Of a stretch of 64,000 nucleotides of DNA, positions 7,779-14,741 are shown one piece after another. Numbering within the stretch: the first letter of the stretch is position 1; each line of letters begins with the position of its first letter. The notes below the pieces were generated by a model that made no database searches, was not told where the DNA came from, and saw nothing but the letters and a program-made list of their open reading frames with translations. Made by a program: the position numbers and the translations under genes. The DNA is from Mucilaginibacter polytrichastri (lineage in GTDB: Bacteria > Bacteroidota > Bacteroidia > Sphingobacteriales > Sphingobacteriaceae). Location of the stretch: the NCBI RefSeq assembly GCF_001911425.1, contig NZ_MPPL01000001.1, positions 355,095 to 419,094 on the forward strand, in the 5' to 3' direction.

Positions 7779-8669
7779 TTATACTCCTGTCAGAACATTC
7801 CCTTTTTTTAGGAAATCTATTTTTTCATTGATTAAATCAATTAATAGGGGTCTGAAATTTTGTTTCCCGTGTTGGCTAATTAGTTCATTAAACTTCTTTT
7901 TATAGTCGCACCTGCCTTTTGCGTTTAGATTTAGTCTTTCAGTTTCATTGTTAATTAGGTTGTAACATTTCAATTTTGGCTTATTTAAAATTGTTTTATT
8001 TAATGTTTCGTTAAATAAAATATCGTCAAAAGCAGCTAGTAATTGATTGCGGCATATTTCGTGCAATTCGGGATCAATAAGGTCAATAAGGAAAACTGGA
8101 TGCTTTTTTGACAGAACCTCCATTTTTTTAATTGACTTTTCGAACCTTAATATGTGCCTAGATTGGTTAAATTGTAATCCCTTATTATAAATTTTTATCC
8201 GGTATTGTGTGAGGCTGCAATCATTACCGAAACCACCTTTAATATTCATTTTATTAAAGCTTTGAAATTTGTAGCAAATTAAACTCTTTAAGAAGTCGTT
8301 CGGATCAAATGGTGTCATAATATTGACACCATACTCTAAGTTGCTTAGGCGGGCTGTGTTTGGCTCAATATTAAAAGAATGTTCGAGGTGTTGTATTGTT
8401 TCTCGAATATTGTCAATGGTGAAGTCATTGTAATTATGTTCTCCCGCATTCCAATATTTATGGAGACTACCTGTGATTTCAATTCGGCCTTTGGTGTGGA
8501 TGTTAAACTCTAAATTTTTATGTCGGGCGGTCATCCAGTCGGAATGCACTTCACCGGTTGTAACATCTGCCAAACATTTAAATTCTAATAAGGGGTTTTT
8601 GAGTAAGTCATTGTATAAAGCAATGTTATATATTTCAGTTTTAACAAAGTCGAACATATGAAAATGCAC
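7779..8669 (-). CDS. Rep-like protein (putative phage/plasmid replication initiator)
   Basis: 296 residues counted from a GTG whose G overlaps the TAG stop of the preceding gene (8669); an in-frame ATG at 8657 (MFDFVKTEIYN) is the alternative start. Features seen: RLSNLEYGVNIMTPFDP in the middle, then YRIKIYNKGLQF and HILRFEKSIKKMEVL. The pattern of an N-terminal substrate region, a YNKG motif and a RFE-type motif resembles rolling-circle or filamentous-phage-like replication initiators of small mobile elements. That assignment is by motif resemblance only. It is co-directional and overlapping with a small HTH gene and lies beside the repeat region, which fits a replication module. No transmembrane segment or signal peptide. 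Confidence 0.6.
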   Translation of the reverse strand: MHFHMFDFVKTEIYNIALYNDLLKNPLLEFKCLADVTTGEVHSDWMTARHKNLEFNIHTKGRIEITGSLHKYWNAGEHNYNDFTIDNIRETIQHLEHSFNIEPNTARLSNLEYGVNIMTPFDPNDFLKSLICYKFQSFNKMNIKGGFGNDCSLTQYRIKIYNKGLQFNQSRHILRFEKSIKKMEVLSKKHPVFLIDLIDPELHEICRNQLLAAFDDILFNETLNKTILNKPKLKCYNLINNETERLNLNAKGRCDYKKKFNELISQHGKQNFRPLLIDLINEKIDFLKKGNVLTGV

Positions 8670-8959
8670 TACTTAGTTTTGATTTTAATTAGTGCATTTT
8701 CAATGTCTTCAATTCTATACCTCACCTTGTAACCTAATCGGTAGGCTACTATATAACCTTGTTTGGTATACTCATTTAATGTTGGTAGGGATATGTCCAA
8801 AATGGTGGCGGTTTCTTGCCTGGTATAAATAGTCTTCTTAGGTTTTTGATTTGAAAGTATTTTAGATATTTCAGAACGTACCGTTTCCGAGATACAGTCA
8901 GCTAACAAAGTCTTAAACTCGGTCGGCTCATAGGTTGTTGTAAATGTCTGCGTTGCCAT
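8669..8959 (-). CDS. Excisionase-like helix-turn-helix DNA-binding protein
   Basis: 96 residues. The C-terminal half, YTRQETATILDISLPTLNEY followed by TKQGYIVAYRLGYKVRYRIE and DIENAL, is a classic MerR-like winged HTH of the excisionase/HTH_17 family. The N-terminal half is likely helical. Its stop codon overlaps the start of the Rep-like gene by one base, so the pair is translated together. In integrative elements such proteins bend DNA for excision or control replication. Start is the ATG at 8959. Confidence 0.85.
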   Translation of the reverse strand: MATQTFTTTYEPTEFKTLLADCISETVRSEISKILSNQKPKKTIYTRQETATILDISLPTLNEYTKQGYIVAYRLGYKVRYRIEDIENALIKIKTK

Positions 8960-9171
8960 AAATTATAATATGGCTGTAAATGTCCTTAATGAAATATAGG
9001 GGGAAAAACGGGGTTATGACAAAGTGATTAAGGGAAATTAAATAACTACTTCTCCAAGTGTATTTTCTTAGAGACTTCCTTAAAAGTCGGGCCAAATCAA
9101 AACAAGAAGGCAAATTATACACTCATATACATTTATTTGTATATATACATTTTTTTATATTTATCATAAAA

Positions 9172-9202
9172 TTTGTTTTTATACAATATTTGGATATTTT
9201 TG
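9172..9202 (+). promoter_or_regulatory. Bacteroidota-type promoter for the AAA ATPase gene
   Basis: TTTG at 9172-9175, 19 nt spacer, TATTTTTG at 9195-9202, matching the -33 TTTG / -7 TAnnTTTG consensus of this phylum. The ATG follows 14 nt later, giving a very short leader. Confidence 0.65.
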
Positions 9203-9216
9203 TATGAAAAATTATT

Positions 9217-10422
9217 ATGGAATCATTTGTCAACCCTTTTCGACCCGGCGCAGGCCAACCTCCCCCGTATTTAGCTGGACGAGAGCACGAGAAGATAGAT
9301 TTTGAAAAGCTATTACGACAGTCCCCTATTTTGAAAAATCTCATACTGACAGGATTAAGGGGAGTTGGGAAGACTGTGTTATTAGAAAGTTTAAAACCAA
9401 TTGCCCTACAAAACGGATGGTTTTGGGCTGGAAACGATTTAAGTGAAGCTGCAAGCATTAGTGAATCTTCCTTATCTACTAGAATCATTGCTGATATTGC
9501 GACGCTAGTTTCATCATTTACCATTGGCGAAACGGAGATAAAGAGAATTGGCTTCACAGCCACGTCAGAGACGGTAGAGGTAAAGCTTAGCTTTATAATG
9601 CTTATGAGCCTTCATAATAATACCCCCGGACTTGAATCTGATAAGTTAAAAAGAGTATTAGAATTTGTCTGGGATGTTGTAAAAACAAAGGTCAAGGGAA
9701 TTGTATTGGCCTATGACGAAGCGCAAATATTAAAAGATAAAGCAGCTGACAAACAATACCCTCTTTCGCTATTACTGGAAGTAATTCAGTATTTACAAAA
9801 GAAGGAGATACCATATCTTTTAGTCTTGACTGGGCTACCCACTTTATTCCCAAACTTGGTTGAAGCAAGGACTTATGCCGAGCGAATGTTTAATATCACA
9901 ACTTTAGACAGGCTGAGCGAAGAGGAAAGTAGAGAAGCAATTTTAAAACCAATTGAAACAGAGGGCTGTCCTGTAACATTCACGGAACATGGCATCGCAG
10001 AGATTCTAAAATATTCAAGTGGCTATCCTTATTTTATACAATTCTTCTGCAAGGAAGCATTTGATGCTATACTACAGCAGATTAAAGTGGGTATAGAAAA
10101 TCCCTCTGTTACAATACCAGAGATGGTAAATAAATTAGATACAGATTTTTATTCAGGACGTTGGAGTAGAGTAACAGACAGGCAGAGAGATTTGTTGATA
10201 ATCATTTCTAAACTAGCCAATGCAAATTCAGAATTTACTAATAAGGAAATTGCTTACAAATCAGTTCAATTAAATAATGAATTTAAATCTGCCCATATCA
10301 ATAACTCTTTGTTGAAACTAATTGAAGCGGGTTTGGTTTACAAAAACAGACGTAGCAAATATTCATTTGCGGTTCCCTTATTGGCAGATTATATTTTAAG
10401 ACAAGAAAATGAGAACCGTTAA
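9217..10422 (+). CDS. AAA family ATPase with C-terminal winged-helix-like region
   Basis: 401 residues. Starts with NPFRPGAGQPPPYLAGREHE, the entry motif of AAA_16/ORC-like ATPases. Walker A GLRGVGKT at 46-53, Walker B IVLAYDEAQ with D167 and E168, a sensor-1-like LVLTGLP around 205-211. The last 100 residues (WSRVTDRQRDLLIIISKLAN, then NKEIAYKS and a LLKLIEAGLVYKNRRSKYSF segment) look like a winged helix, so it may bind DNA. It is the largest cargo gene of element 2 and reads opposite to most of it, from its own promoter. Stand-alone ATPases of this type occur on mobile islands and some in defence loci; no partner nuclease is adjacent, so a defence role is only a possibility. Confidence 0.85.
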   Translation: MESFVNPFRPGAGQPPPYLAGREHEKIDFEKLLRQSPILKNLILTGLRGVGKTVLLESLKPIALQNGWFWAGNDLSEAASISESSLSTRIIADIATLVSSFTIGETEIKRIGFTATSETVEVKLSFIMLMSLHNNTPGLESDKLKRVLEFVWDVVKTKVKGIVLAYDEAQILKDKAADKQYPLSLLLEVIQYLQKKEIPYLLVLTGLPTLFPNLVEARTYAERMFNITTLDRLSEEESREAILKPIETEGCPVTFTEHGIAEILKYSSGYPYFIQFFCKEAFDAILQQIKVGIENPSVTIPEMVNKLDTDFYSGRWSRVTDRQRDLLIIISKLANANSEFTNKEIAYKSVQLNNEFKSAHINNSLLKLIEAGLVYKNRRSKYSFAVPLLADYILRQENENR

Positions 10423-10687
10423 TAAAAAAAATAAATATTTAGTTAGCAATTTGTTGAAAAGTATTTTTACTTTTAACGCGCTAACATTTGAAATTTATCA
10501 ATCATGGACAAACACCTTCTCTAACCTAATCTTGTTGGAACCGTGCGGAAGTGATTTAAATTATTGCCCTGACCACTTAACTGGTCGGGGCTTTTTTTGA
10601 GACCAAAAGTTAAGTAATCCTTGCTCAATTAGGAGAGTTAAAATTGGGAACCATGCATAAAAAGGGTGCATGTAAATAGTTTTTATC
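10423..10687. other. Intergenic region after the AAA ATPase
   Basis: 265 bp. A 63-codon frame overlapping the ATPase end (10409-10600) shows no family features and runs through a terminator, so I do not call it. The stretch from 10500 to 10598, ending in a strong hairpin, could be a short transcript or just a 3' UTR. Confidence 0.4.
10567..10598 (+). terminator. Rho-independent terminator
   Basis: CCCTGACCA / TGGTCGGGG stem around CTTAAC (one G-T pair), followed by seven T. It would end transcription from the ATPase gene. Confidence 0.85.
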
Positions 10688-10816
10688 ATGAGTGATAAAC
10701 CGACAAATGTTAGCACAGACGAAGGGAATTTCATCTACAGAATGACTATTACTGTAAAAGGTAAAAAGATTCGCCGTAAAAATGGTAGACCTTTTAAGAT
10801 TCCGGTAAAGGCGTAG
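10688..10816 (+). CDS. Small basic protein, 42 residues
   Basis: ATG at 10688, TAG at 10814-10816. The sequence opens MSDKPTNVSTDEGNFIYRMT and continues ITVKGKKIRRKNGRPFKIPV then KA. The second half is strongly basic. It is bracketed by two rho-independent terminators (10567-10598 and 10845-10877), so it forms its own short transcription unit, which argues that it is real. No family is recognised with certainty. It may be a nucleic-acid-binding or regulatory peptide of the element. Confidence 0.6.
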   Translation: MSDKPTNVSTDEGNFIYRMTITVKGKKIRRKNGRPFKIPVKA

Positions 10817-10844
10817 TAATCTAAGCCGGAATTAAAAAAAAGTT

Positions 10845-10877
10845 GGTTGAGTATGGTCTGCTCAACCTCTTTTTTTA
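10845..10877 (+). terminator. Rho-independent terminator after the 42-residue ORF
   Basis: GGTTGAG (10845-10851) pairs with CTCAACC (10861-10867) and a T-rich run follows. Confidence 0.8.
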
Positions 10878-10889
10878 TGTTTAATAACG

Positions 10890-11069
10890 TTATAGTCGTT
10901 CAATTATTTCAATTCTAAACATTTCGTTACCAGTCAGGTTGACATCTATCCAAATAAACAGGTCAATCATTTTGCGATTAAACCAACTGACGCCTTCTAT
11001 CTCGCCAGTTTTATCGTTATAGTAGCAAGTAAACCCGTAAATTTTTGCTTTATGCGTGAAATTTTCCAT
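10890..11069 (-). CDS. Small protein of unknown function, 59 residues
   Basis: ATG is the complement of 11067-11069; stop at 10890-10892. The sequence begins MENFTHKAKIYGFTCYYNDK and continues TGEIEGVSWFNRKMIDLFIW, ending in RIEIIERL. It lies on the strand opposite the 42-residue ORF and converges on the same terminator region. Composition looks like a folded beta-alpha protein. No family recognised. It is upstream of nothing else on its strand, so it probably has its own promoter in the AT-rich 11070-11238 gap. Confidence 0.55.
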   Translation of the reverse strand: MENFTHKAKIYGFTCYYNDKTGEIEGVSWFNRKMIDLFIWIDVNLTGNEMFRIEIIERL

Positions 11070-11238
11070 TTTATTCCGGGGTGCAAATGTAAGAAAACTA
11101 CAAACTAATACATCAAAAGATTATACGTATAAATGTAAAGTTTAGTTTTTTATTTTTCACAAAAAGAAATAACGATCACTTAAAATAACTATTAGTTTAA
11201 GAAACTCTTTGGTTGTAAAGTCTGAATACCTTATCGCG

Positions 11239-11928
11239 TTAATAATTAGAGCGTTTTAATCTTTTTAGTTTGATATTGAAATTGGATAAAAACGTACCGA
11301 CTTTTTTTGTTGCTGTACTCGTAACTATGTCTGATTTATTACCAGTATTCATTCCTGAAATTGCTTTTCTAATTGTTTCTACTTTATCATCTTCGTTAAT
11401 AATAACAGCTATAATTTTTGCAAAGTCAGTGCTGTTTCGATCGTTTTGTTGTGAATTAAAATATTCTTTTGATAGAAAGTCAACAATCCCTAACTCGTAT
11501 AGTAATAAAATTCTGTGGCTAAGTTTTTCGGGGGCGTCTTCGACGGATGTGTTTAAATGAGCATTGGTTATGTTGTTTGCAAACCATTCTAGTGCCTGTT
11601 TATGCCTATATTCTTCGTACGCGTTCGAGGGCCAATCTGAATGTTGCATAATAAGGGCCTCTTTTACGTAGCGTAAAAAATACTCTTTGTTGTCGCTGTG
11701 TGTAAAATGATAATCAAGGCATTCACTTAAATCGAATCCCGGATCATTGTTCATGTAAATTTTGTCATATAGCCTAATGCATAGCTCTTTATCATCCGGA
11801 ACAATTATCTTACCGTCACGTATGCCATCGTTAATTACAATATCATATTGATTTCTTACAATATCGAAAGGAGATTTTAGAACGAATAGCCGATTGGGGA
11901 TTGTTTTTGTGTTTTGTGGATTTTCCAT
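11239..11928 (-). CDS. Hypothetical protein of integrative elements, 229 residues
   Basis: 229 residues, cytoplasmic, no membrane segment. The middle contains HKQALEWFANNITNAH, the second half LSHRILLLYELGIVDFLSKE then YFNSQQ, and a C-terminal part NSTDFAKIIAVIINEDDKVE and TIRKAISGMNTGNKSDIVTS. I associate this C-terminal layout with a family of unnamed proteins that sit next to integrases in Bacteroidota islands. Here it is directly downstream of integrase 2 on the same strand, 37 nt after its stop, so the two are likely one transcript. Function unknown; a regulatory or recombination accessory role is a guess from context. Confidence 0.7.
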   Translation of the reverse strand: MENPQNTKTIPNRLFVLKSPFDIVRNQYDIVINDGIRDGKIIVPDDKELCIRLYDKIYMNNDPGFDLSECLDYHFTHSDNKEYFLRYVKEALIMQHSDWPSNAYEEYRHKQALEWFANNITNAHLNTSVEDAPEKLSHRILLLYELGIVDFLSKEYFNSQQNDRNSTDFAKIIAVIINEDDKVETIRKAISGMNTGNKSDIVTSTATKKVGTFLSNFNIKLKRLKRSNY

Positions 11929-11965
11929 TTAGTCGAAAGATTGTTCTCGTATTTAGCAATATGGG

Positions 11966-13267
11966 TTAACTCACAATTTTTAATTTAGGCTGGTCATTCC
12001 AAATAGCCAAGAGTTTGCTTGCATGCTCTGTCGGCGTTACTTTTATATACTTCATGAAACTTGTTTCTGTTTTATGGCCTGTTATAGCCATTATGGTGAG
12101 CGTGGGAACTCCCATGTTGTAGGCATTAGTTGCGAATGACCTACGTGCCGTATGTGTCGTTAGGTGCTTGAATTTGGGTATATTTATAACTACTCCTTTG
12201 CCTGCTTTTGTTCTCTCCCTCTTTATGATTTCAGTAAATCCAACTAATTTGCCTATCTCTTTTAAATAGTCATTCATTTTTTGATTGCTTATCGGTAATG
12301 GTAAACTGTTTTCTGTTTTTCCGTCATATCGCTTAATAATTTCACTAACTGTTGGGTGAACAGGAATAACGACCTCTTTGCCAGTTTTTTGAGTTTTGAT
12401 ATTAATGTACCTGTCTTTGATGTTTTTAGAGCTGATCGAGTTAAAGTCTGAAAAGCGAAGGCCTGTCCAGCATCCAACCAAAAATAAATCTCTGACGCGC
12501 TCTAAGCGGGGAGTTTGTGATAAGTCGTAATTGTATAATATGGTTAATTCTGTAGGGTTTAAATAAACATTGTCTACCTCCTCTGTAGGGGCTAAAAAGC
12601 GTTTACTTCTGAAATCAAGCTTTGTGTTTTTTCCGGTTTCTGTTGCATCACTTAATATTCCTTTAAGGGTCCTTATATGCTTACCAATACTGTTGGTAGA
12701 ATATTTGCGCACCGTAGTTAAGTGGTCTTTAAAGTCATTGTAAAAATCCAATGTGACGTCTTCAAAAGTTATTGGTTTTCGTCTCGTTGCCTGGAATTCC
12801 TTTAAAATTGCTAAGTGGGTTTTGTGTATTCGTTTCGTTGAGTCTGCTAATGGCTTGCCGGTTTTGGATAATCTTTTATTGGTTTCAATTTGATTGATAT
12901 AATGTTCTGCAAACGAAATTAACGTATAGGAAGTGTTAGTAAGAGGTTCAGCCTGGTCAAATAACCCGGCCATTATTAAGGATTTTATTGTTGCTGGCAA
13001 AGGCTGTTGTTGGCTATTGTCGTTTAAGTATTTGCGGTATATGTCCTGGACTTTGTTTTTGATGTTGTTAAGCCGCGTGTTGAATTCTGCATTCGTTGGG
13101 AATGACTTTGATTGCCTTGCTTTTTGATTGCTGCTGTCCCAGTATTTAGGGTCAATACGATCAACGGTGCAAATATTTAATCTCGTTCCATTGTATGAAA
13201 AATATAACAAGATGCCAGTTTCTTTATTTGGCGTGTTATTTCTGAGGTAAAAGTTTATCTCGGCCAT
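11966..13267 (-). CDS. Tyrosine recombinase / integrase of element 2
   Basis: 433 residues from the ATG at 13267 (MAEINFYLRNN), preferred over an upstream frame start at 13375 whose first 36 residues are unlike the family and overlap candidate arm sites. Domains: arm-type binding domain (about 1-80), SAM-like core-binding domain (about 115-220), catalytic domain (about 240-420). Active site complete: R271 (GLRFSDF), K in the TQKTGKEV hairpin, H372 and R375 (HTARRSF), H398 (GHKTET) and Y407 (MKYIKV). It is clearly different in sequence from integrase 1. It reads leftward from the right end of the element, about 170 bp from the tRNA-derived copy at 13446-13460. Confidence 0.92.
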   Translation of the reverse strand: MAEINFYLRNNTPNKETGILLYFSYNGTRLNICTVDRIDPKYWDSSNQKARQSKSFPTNAEFNTRLNNIKNKVQDIYRKYLNDNSQQQPLPATIKSLIMAGLFDQAEPLTNTSYTLISFAEHYINQIETNKRLSKTGKPLADSTKRIHKTHLAILKEFQATRRKPITFEDVTLDFYNDFKDHLTTVRKYSTNSIGKHIRTLKGILSDATETGKNTKLDFRSKRFLAPTEEVDNVYLNPTELTILYNYDLSQTPRLERVRDLFLVGCWTGLRFSDFNSISSKNIKDRYINIKTQKTGKEVVIPVHPTVSEIIKRYDGKTENSLPLPISNQKMNDYLKEIGKLVGFTEIIKRERTKAGKGVVINIPKFKHLTTHTARRSFATNAYNMGVPTLTIMAITGHKTETSFMKYIKVTPTEHASKLLAIWNDQPKLKIVS

Positions 13268-13306
13268 TGATTTATAATTGAGGCCTCTAAGGTATATGAA
13301 ATAAGG

Positions 13307-13328
13307 TTGAGGACAAATTTGAAGACAC
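13307..13328 (+). repeat. Candidate right arm-type integrase sites of element 2
   Basis: TTGAGGACAA (13307-13316) followed 12 nt on by TTGAAGACAC (13319-13328). The same motif pair with the same period and orientation occurs at 6177-6194 at the other end of the element. Confidence 0.45.
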
Positions 13329-13373
13329 TGTTTTTTAACTTGCTTTACTTTTGTTTGCCTTGGCTTTACATGC

Positions 13374-13404
13374 ATATGGCTCTAATTACTAATTAGAGCC
13401 ATAT
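13374..13404. repeat. 31-bp perfect palindrome upstream of integrase 2
   Basis: ATATGGCTCTAATTA, one central C, TAATTAGAGCCATAT. All 15 pairs match. It lies between the integrase start and the att copy and has no long T run, so it is more likely an operator or recombination-protein site than a terminator. Confidence 0.75.
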
Positions 13405-13445
13405 TTTAATCTGTATTTACTTCTTTGTATATATAGGTTCGGGTA

Positions 13446-13460
13446 CAGCTGATACCACTA
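13446..13460 (+). repeat. Right attachment-site copy of the tRNA-Phe 3' end
   Basis: CAGCTGATACCACTA is identical to 6117-6131. The ten bases before it (GGTTCGGGTA) match GGTTCGATCC of the tRNA T arm at six positions. It contains the end of the T stem, the acceptor strand and the discriminator, but no anticodon arm. Confidence 0.75.
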
Positions 13461-13503
13461 CATTAGGCAAGTTGTCAACAAAGTTGACAACTTGCCTAAT
13501 GTA
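13459..13503. repeat. Perfect 21-bp-stem hairpin next to the right att copy
   Basis: A 21-bp inverted repeat with an AAA loop (13480-13482) begins within the last two bases of the att copy. Its apex AAGTTGTCAAC/GTTGACAACTT recurs in the terminator at 14258-14286. There is no T run, so it is not a standard terminator. Confidence 0.8.
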
Positions 13504-13647
13504 ACGTCGTAGCCAACGCCTTTTATTGAGATCTATGTCAGCCTGATTAATCACACATACTAAAATTAGTTTAATATTTTTTTTAGCGTAAAATTCCTAT
13601 TCACTATAAAATACATATCTTGTTATTATTACTTAAACCTGTATTTT

Positions 13648-14158
13648 ATGAGAATTTCTGTATTTGTAGACGGCGCAAATTTCTTTTTCATGCAAAAACA
13701 AGCATTGAATTGGTTTGCTGATCCTAAAAGATTATTAGATTTTATTGGAGCTCGTGGAGACATCGTAGATGCTTTCTATTACATTGGTCAAGACGCTCCT
13801 CCTGAAGCCAAGCAGCAAGCTTTCTTAGATGCCCTTACCAGGCATGGGATATTCTCTTATTTCTAAGCAAATTAAAACGATTTATGACACAAAAAATGGC
13901 GCTACAAAACGCAAAGCCAATTTAGATATCGAAATTGTGTTAGATATGTTTAATACAATAGACCATTACGAACTTGCGGTGTTGGTTAGCGGTGATGGTG
14001 ACTTCGAAAGAGCATTAACTTTGTTAAGGGGCAGGGGGAAACAATTATTAGTAATCGCAACAGAAGGTTTTATTGCAAGAGAATTACGTAATGTTGCGGG
14101 TCGGCATTATATTGATATGAGAGATATAAAAAAGGAAATAGAAAAACAAGGACGGTAA
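13648..14158 (+). pseudogene. NYN-domain (LabA/DUF88-like) nuclease gene split by a one-base frameshift
   Basis: Frame 1 gives MRISVFVDGANFFFMQKQAL through FLDALTRHG; frame 2 continues YSLISKQIKTIYDTKNGATK, then RKANLDIEIVLDMF and LAVLVSGDGDFERALTLLRG. Together they form a normal NYN/PIN-like RNase domain of about 169 residues with the expected acidic residues: D in FVDGAN, D in ANLDIEIVLD and the SGDGDF motif. Removing one G from the GGG at 13846-13848 joins the halves. So it is either an inactivated gene or a sequencing error. Known members are RNases or RNA-processing regulators. It is outside element 2, between its right end and repeat A. Confidence 0.8.
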
Positions 14159-14169
14159 TTTTTGACTCC

Positions 14170-14249
14170 CAAATTTTTAAGCCTAAATCAGTGATTAAAA
14201 GTAAACCAAACATAAAGTAGTTCGAGATTTGTAAAGTAGCCAAACCACA
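14170..14249 (+). repeat. 80-bp dispersed repeat, copy A
   Basis: Aligns without gaps over most of its length to copies B (15513-15592) and C (31181-31260). Best kept are TTTTTAAG near the start and TAGTTCGAGATTTG in the middle, then GTAGCC. It is followed at once by a terminator, as are the other copies. Confidence 0.75.
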
Positions 14250-14257
14250 ATTTAGAC

Positions 14258-14286
14258 AAGTTGTCAACTTAGTTGACAACTTTTTT
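14258..14286 (+). terminator. Terminator after repeat A
   Basis: AAGTTGTCAAC, loop TTA, GTTGACAACTT followed by T run. Same 11-bp stem as the apex of the hairpin at 13459-13503. Confidence 0.8.
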
Positions 14287-14411
14287 CATGTAATGGCATC
14301 AATATCGTTCAGCTTTTTTTACTGAGTTATAGGTGAGGTTAAATGTTCTTCCCGAAAGAAACATGTAAATAAATAATTATTCCATATTTTAGTTTTTCGA
14401 TTTAATACCTT

Positions 14412-14741
14412 ATGTCTAACTATTTAGGTAATATCCTTAATTCTCACAAGTTTCTATTCTATTCAAAACTAATCGGATGTACAATAGCTGGAGGGTCATT
14501 TGTTTTGTTTCTAATGAAAAATCAAATTGAGTTTTACAAAGATCAAAATGCTGACTTGCAAAAAAAATATGAATTAATCGAAAAAACTGAACAGAAAAAT
14601 TGTGAAAACGAGAAAAGCCAATTAAAGTTAAATATCGAAGCTTCAATGCTTTTGCAGTATAAAAAATTCGACAAGAACTCTAAAGAATCTCAGCTTTTTT
14701 TGGAAACAATAAATTTACTTAATGAAAAAGGCGACAAATGA
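14412..14741 (+). CDS. Membrane-anchored coiled-coil protein, first gene of a two-gene unit
   Basis: 109 residues. A single hydrophobic segment at about 17-36 (LIGCTIAGGSFVLFLMK) is followed by a highly charged helical tail from residue 38 on, rich in K, E, N and Q (DLQKKYELIEKTEQKNCENE), likely a coiled coil. No catalytic motif. Its stop overlaps the start of the next gene (ATGA at 14738-14741), a sign of coupled translation. The base composition is much more AT-rich than the flanking polysaccharide locus, which suggests transfer. No family recognised. Confidence 0.65.
   Translation: MSNYLGNILNSHKFLFYSKLIGCTIAGGSFVLFLMKNQIEFYKDQNADLQKKYELIEKTEQKNCENEKSQLKLNIEASMLLQYKKFDKNSKESQLFLETINLLNEKGDK

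Larger units (their letters stand above)
6132..13460. mobile_element. Element 2: about 7.3 kb integrative island with Rep-like protein and AAA ATPase cargo
   Basis: The left end follows the tRNA-Phe fragment and the right end carries a 15-bp perfect copy of the tRNA 3' end (CAGCTGATACCACTA at 6117-6131 and 13446-13460; over 25 bp, 21 match). Inside are an integrase by the right end (11966-13267), a Rep-like protein, an excisionase-like HTH protein, an AAA ATPase, three short or unknown genes and a repeat-rich non-coding region. Pairs of GGACA motifs 12 nt apart occur near both ends. No conjugation genes are seen, so it would need help to move, like a satellite or mobilisable island. Ends and mobility are inference. 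Confidence 0.65.

Noticed and set aside
10409..10600. 63-codon frame overlapping the end of the AAA ATPase gene
   Set aside because: Runs through a rho-independent terminator, no conserved motif, low-complexity AT-rich start.
14170..14249. Repeats A/B/C as tRNA or tmRNA 3' ends
   Set aside because: The TTCGAGA and terminal CCACC words look tRNA-like, but no T-stem or acceptor pairing fits around them.
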